A stretch of 23,062 bases of DNA from an uncultured Oscillospiraceae bacterium. Its GTDB lineage: Bacteria > Bacillota > Clostridia > Oscillospirales > Oscillospiraceae. The DNA is taken from assembly GCA_910587785.1 (NCBI GenBank), contig CAJUOA010000049.1:1-23062 (forward strand), in the 5' to 3' direction. Positions 20,236 to 23,062 of the stretch are shown one piece after another. Made by a program: the position numbers and the translations under genes. The notes under the pieces are model-generated. The model was not told where the DNA came from. It did no database searches and saw only the letters and a list, made by a program, of their open reading frames with translations. Numbering within the stretch: position 1 is the first letter of the stretch; the number at the start of each line of letters is the position of its first letter.

Positions 20236-22218
20236 ATGAAAAAGAATGGAATGCGGCTGCTCTCCCTTCTGCTTGCGGCGATGCTGGTCCTGACCGCCTG
20301 CGGAGGCGGCAGCGGCGAGACGCCCGGCGGCGAGACTACCCCGCCGTCTACGGACCCCAGTACCACCGAGCCCCCCTCCGCCCCCAGCGAGCCTGCGGAG
20401 ACCAAGGCGGAGCCTATCAAGGACTTTGTGATCTACCACACTGCAGCCGGCGAGATGGAGACCTTGCTGGCCCTTTATAGTGAGAGCACCAAGGACTTGG
20501 ACTTCCTCATCAACTGCATCTCTCCCCTGCTGGAGATCGATCAGCGGGGGCAGTACGTCCCAGGCGTGGCCACCGAGTGGGGCACTGAGGATAATGGCCT
20601 GACCTGGACCTTTAAGCTTCGGGACAACGTGACCTGGGTGGACGTCAACGGCAATGAGATGGCCAAGTGCACTGCCCACGACTGGGCCACCAGCCTGGAG
20701 TGGGTGCTCAACTATCACAAGAACGACAGCAAGAACAGCTCTGTCCCCCGTCAGACCATCGCCGGAGCAGAGGAGTACTACAACCTGGTCCGCGACATGG
20801 ACAAGGCGGAGGCCCAGGCTCTCACTGCGGACAGCGACCTCTTCAAGGATACCGTGGGCGTGGAGATCCCCGATGACTATACCCTCGTCTACCACTGCGC
20901 CAAGAACGTGCCCTATTTCCCCTCCCTGGCCATCTGCACTGCCATGATGCCCCTTTGCCAGGGACAGGTGGACGCTGTGGGCGTGGAGAAGCTGCCGGGC
21001 ATGGAGAACACCCAGCTCTGGTACAACGGCCCCTATATCTTGCAGGAGTTCATCCAGGGCAACTCCAAAACCTTCGTGCGAAACGAAGCGTATTGGGACA
21101 AGGACTGCACCCTCTTTGATACTGTCACTAGCCTGGTAGTGGACGATGGTCTCATGGGCCAGCAGATGTTCATGAACGGCGAAGTGGATGCATGCACACT
21201 GAGCGAGTCGAACCTGCGCAGCATCTACGACAATCCCAGCAGCGAGTGGTACCCCTACCTGGTGGAGGGGCGGCCTACCAAGTTCTCTTACCACGCCCAC
21301 TTCAATTTCAACAAGTGCAAGGAGGACGGCACCCCTGACGACAATTGGAACAAAGCCGTCGCTAACGAGGCGTTCCGCAAGAGCATCTACTACGGTATGG
21401 ACCTGACCAATTATTGGTCGCGTATCAACTTCATCAATCCCAAGGGGCTGGAGAACCTGTGCTACACTATGAAGGGGCTGGTATACTTCTCCGACGGCAC
21501 CGACTATGTCGAACGGGTGTGGGAGAAGCTTGGTCTGCCGGAAGGCTCCGGCCGCTATAATGCGGAGAAGGCTCAGCAGTACAAGGAGCAGGCCATGCAG
21601 GAGCTGGCCGGTGAGGTCACATTCCCTGTAGTCTTGGATCACTACATCTCCGGTGCCAATCAGACCTCCCTTGATGATGCCACGATCATCAAGGAAATCG
21701 TGGAGGCCCTGGGCACTGACTATATCACCCTGAACATCAAGACCTACACCTCCAGCGCCAGCGCAGAAGTCTACAACTTCCGCCTTCAGTCCTGGACCTT
21801 CGGCAACGGCTGGGGTGCTCTCTACGGTGACCCTGAGAATCCTCTTTTCCAAGAGCTCTACGGAGACGAGGGCGCCTACCATTCTGTCAAGCATTCCAAC
21901 ATCAATGACGCCACTGATCCCCAGCTGATCGCGGACTATCAGGAGTACACGGCTTTGACCCGGACGGCCGCCGACATCTGCGACGATATGGATGCACGCT
22001 ATGAGGCGTTCGCCGAGGCTGAGGCTTATCTCCTCAACAAGGCGTTTGTTATCCCCCTCAACTACTCAGTCAACTGGCGCCTGACCAGGGTCAATGACTA
22101 CTCCAAGATGTACGGCATGTGCGGCATCCTCAACCCCCAGTGGAAGAACTGGGAGACCTCCGAGGAGCCCTACACCACCGAGCAGTACGCCGCCTTTGCG
22201 GCCGCCCTTAACGGCTGA
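20236..22218 (+). CDS. Peptide-type ABC substrate-binding lipoprotein (SBP family 5), copy 2
   Basis: A 660-residue paralogue of copy 1. The ATG at 20236 is 7 nt after TTGGAGG; an ATG 7 nt earlier is out of frame and too close to that site. Signal peptide with lipobox LTAC, Cys22 the predicted lipid anchor, then a Gly/Thr/Pro/Ser linker to about residue 55. The domain matches copy 1 throughout (GLTWTFKLRDNVTWVDVNG, WYNGPYILQEFIQGNS, YFSDGTDYVERVWEKLGLPEG), with substitutions concentrated where the ligand-binding lobes would differ. Interior codons end in A or T more often than in copy 1, while the last 50 or so bases are nearly identical to copy 1. It carries its own promoter, leader and terminator. 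Binding of a different peptide set from copy 1 is inferred. Confidence 0.92.
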   Translation: MKKNGMRLLSLLLAAMLVLTACGGGSGETPGGETTPPSTDPSTTEPPSAPSEPAETKAEPIKDFVIYHTAAGEMETLLALYSESTKDLDFLINCISPLLEIDQRGQYVPGVATEWGTEDNGLTWTFKLRDNVTWVDVNGNEMAKCTAHDWATSLEWVLNYHKNDSKNSSVPRQTIAGAEEYYNLVRDMDKAEAQALTADSDLFKDTVGVEIPDDYTLVYHCAKNVPYFPSLAICTAMMPLCQGQVDAVGVEKLPGMENTQLWYNGPYILQEFIQGNSKTFVRNEAYWDKDCTLFDTVTSLVVDDGLMGQQMFMNGEVDACTLSESNLRSIYDNPSSEWYPYLVEGRPTKFSYHAHFNFNKCKEDGTPDDNWNKAVANEAFRKSIYYGMDLTNYWSRINFINPKGLENLCYTMKGLVYFSDGTDYVERVWEKLGLPEGSGRYNAEKAQQYKEQAMQELAGEVTFPVVLDHYISGANQTSLDDATIIKEIVEALGTDYITLNIKTYTSSASAEVYNFRLQSWTFGNGWGALYGDPENPLFQELYGDEGAYHSVKHSNINDATDPQLIADYQEYTALTRTAADICDDMDARYEAFAEAEAYLLNKAFVIPLNYSVNWRLTRVNDYSKMYGMCGILNPQWKNWETSEEPYTTEQYAAFAAALNG

Positions 22219-22254
22219 GAGGCCCTCAGCTGACAAATCAGCAGCTCTTTTCCG

Positions 22255-22291
22255 CCGCGCCGCCGGACCTTTCCGGCGGCGCGGTCATTTT
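22255..22291 (+). terminator. Intrinsic terminator of binding-protein copy 2
   Basis: The same 12-bp stem as after copy 1 (22255-22266 with 22273-22284), 6-nt loop, followed by TCATTTT. Confidence 0.88.
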
Positions 22292-22454
22292 GTAAAAAGG
22301 GAGAGAACTATTAGAGAGCTTTTTTGTGAATTCTGTTAAAACAATGTCAAGCCCTTTTTCAAACTTCCAATCCTCCGGTGAAGGAGCAAACGGACAGCTT
22401 TTGTCTTTAATTCACAATGATATGTAGAAAAACGAGGCAGAATATCGGAAAAAC

Positions 22455-22484
22455 TTGACAAGGGAATAGGGCCTGTGATACAGT
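22455..22484 (+). promoter_or_regulatory. Promoter of binding-protein copy 3
   Basis: TTGACA at 22455-22460 and TACAGT at 22479-22484, spacer 18 bp, in the same context as the copy 2 promoter. Confidence 0.75.
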
Positions 22485-22497
22485 TAAGCAACCGAAC

Positions 22498-22613
22498 AAA
22501 CGGAGCTCCGCCGGAAAAGAGCCGGGCTCTTTTCGTTCCCGCTGAGGCGGGAACAGACGGTCTGAAGGCCCTCTCCGCGGGAGCGGCGCGGCGGGGGAGG
22601 GCTCCGTGGTTTG
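22498..22613 (+). ncRNA. Structured 5' leader of copy 3
   Basis: Homologous to the copy 2 leader. The outer ACGGAG/CTCCGT helix is kept (22500-22505 with 22602-22607), as is the GTTCCCGC/GCGGGAAC hairpin (22535-22542 with 22547-22554), whose loop has changed from CGCA to TGAG. A GAAAAGAGC/GCTCTTTTC hairpin (22514-22534) stands where copy 2 has its shorter attenuator-like stem. Confidence 0.5.
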
Positions 22614-22635
22614 AGAATGAATTGGAGGATGAAAG

Positions 22636-23062
22636 ATGAAAAAGAATGGAACGCGGCTGCTCGCCCTCCTGCTTGCGGCGATGCTGGTCCTGACCGCCTG
22701 CGGAGGCGGCGGCAAGGACGACACCCCCGGCGGCGGCGAGACCACCCCCCCGTCCACGGACACCGGCACCCCCACAGAGCCCGCGGCCCCCGCGGAGCCC
22801 GCAGAGGCTGAAATCACCCCCGTCAAGGACTGGATCACCTACCAGACCCAGGCCAACGAGGTCAACACCTTCCTGGTGTTCTACACCGAGAGCTCCGAGA
22901 CCGGCGAGGTCCTCTCCGCCTGCGTCACCACCCTCCTGGAGCGGGACGGCTCTGGACAGCTGGTCCCCGCAGCCGCCAAGGAGTGGGACACTGAGGACGG
23001 CGGCCTGACCTGGACCTTCAAGCTCCGCGACGACATCGTCTGGGTGGACGTCAACGGCAACG
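22636..23062 (+). CDS. Peptide-type ABC substrate-binding lipoprotein (SBP family 5), copy 3, cut by window edge
   Basis: The first 142 codons of a third paralogue. The ATG at 22636 is 7 nt after TTGGAGG, exactly as in copy 2, with which the start region is nearly identical. It has a signal peptide with lipobox LTAC (Cys22), a Gly/Asp/Thr/Pro linker rich in Ala-Pro-Glu, then the start of the family 5 domain (GLTWTFKLRDDIVWVDVNGN) where the window ends. The mature region after the linker (ITPVKDWITYQTQANEVNTFLVFYTESSE) differs from both earlier copies. Whether the permease and ATPase genes follow cannot be seen. Confidence 0.9.
   Translation, partial: MKKNGTRLLALLLAAMLVLTACGGGGKDDTPGGGETTPPSTDTGTPTEPAAPAEPAEAEITPVKDWITYQTQANEVNTFLVFYTESSETGEVLSACVTTLLERDGSGQLVPAAAKEWDTEDGGLTWTFKLRDDIVWVDVNGN

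Larger units (their letters stand above)
19948..22700 (+). repeat. Direct repeat unit: intergenic, promoter, leader and 5' gene end of copies 2 and 3
   Basis: The region from about 19948 to 20300 recurs at about 22335 to 22700. The match covers an upstream regulatory block, promoter, structured leader, ribosome binding site and signal-peptide codons. Gene starts are 2,400 bp apart (copies 2-3) and 2,393 bp apart (copies 1-2). The copy 1 leader belongs to a different sequence type, so the repeat unit runs from after copy 1 onward. Confidence 0.75.

Overview
The window looks like a chromosomal segment of a GC-rich, low-oxygen Gram-positive bacterium, most likely an Oscillospiraceae-type Clostridia. 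This is inferred from the anaerobic (class III) ribonucleotide reductase, a T-box leader, the rpsO-pnp pair, lipoprotein binding proteins with Gly/Pro/Thr linkers, strong AGGAGG ribosome binding sites, and typical TTGACA/TATAAT promoters. No rRNA, tRNA, insertion sequence or CRISPR array was seen.

Layout. 1-1.9 kb: the end of an accessory (prophage or integrative element) cluster of five tightly packed leftward genes, starting with a helix-turn-helix protein and continuing with zinc-ribbon and XF1762-type proteins. 1.9-3.6 kb: an inverted repeat, a strong promoter and a complete T-box riboswitch with a probable AUG (methionine) specifier, followed by a DAACS-family symporter. The symporter has Ala where acidic-substrate carriers have Arg, so a neutral amino acid, possibly methionine, is the best substrate guess. 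3.6-4.0 kb: a gene-free stretch of palindromes. 4.0-6.5 kb: leftward nrdD, with a pair of NrdR-box-like sites 31 bp apart lying on its promoter. 6.6-7.9 kb: a leftward MFS exporter with a hairpin and a possible 8-codon leader. 8.1-10.9 kb: the leftward rpsO-pnp unit with a large inverted repeat between the two genes. 10.9-12.3 kb: a leftward DEAD-box RNA helicase with a strikingly regular proline tail. 12.5-13.4 kb: a rightward single-span membrane protein resembling YycI/YycH. 13.4-17.5 kb: a leftward mgtE plus Sel1-repeat gene pair. 17.7-23.1 kb: three tandem rightward genes for family 5 (oligopeptide-type) binding lipoproteins, the third cut by the window edge.

How it fits together. rpsO, pnp and the helicase form an RNA and translation neighbourhood. 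nrdD supplies dNTPs without oxygen. The symporter and the binding-protein array serve amino acid and peptide uptake. Each binding-protein gene has its own promoter and a long structured leader, the two complete copies each end in a strong terminator, and no permease or ATPase gene lies beside them in the window.

The items most worth following are the Met-type T-box with its altered DAACS symporter, the three-repeat A-B-C super-periodicity of the Sel1 protein, and the structured leaders of the binding-protein array.
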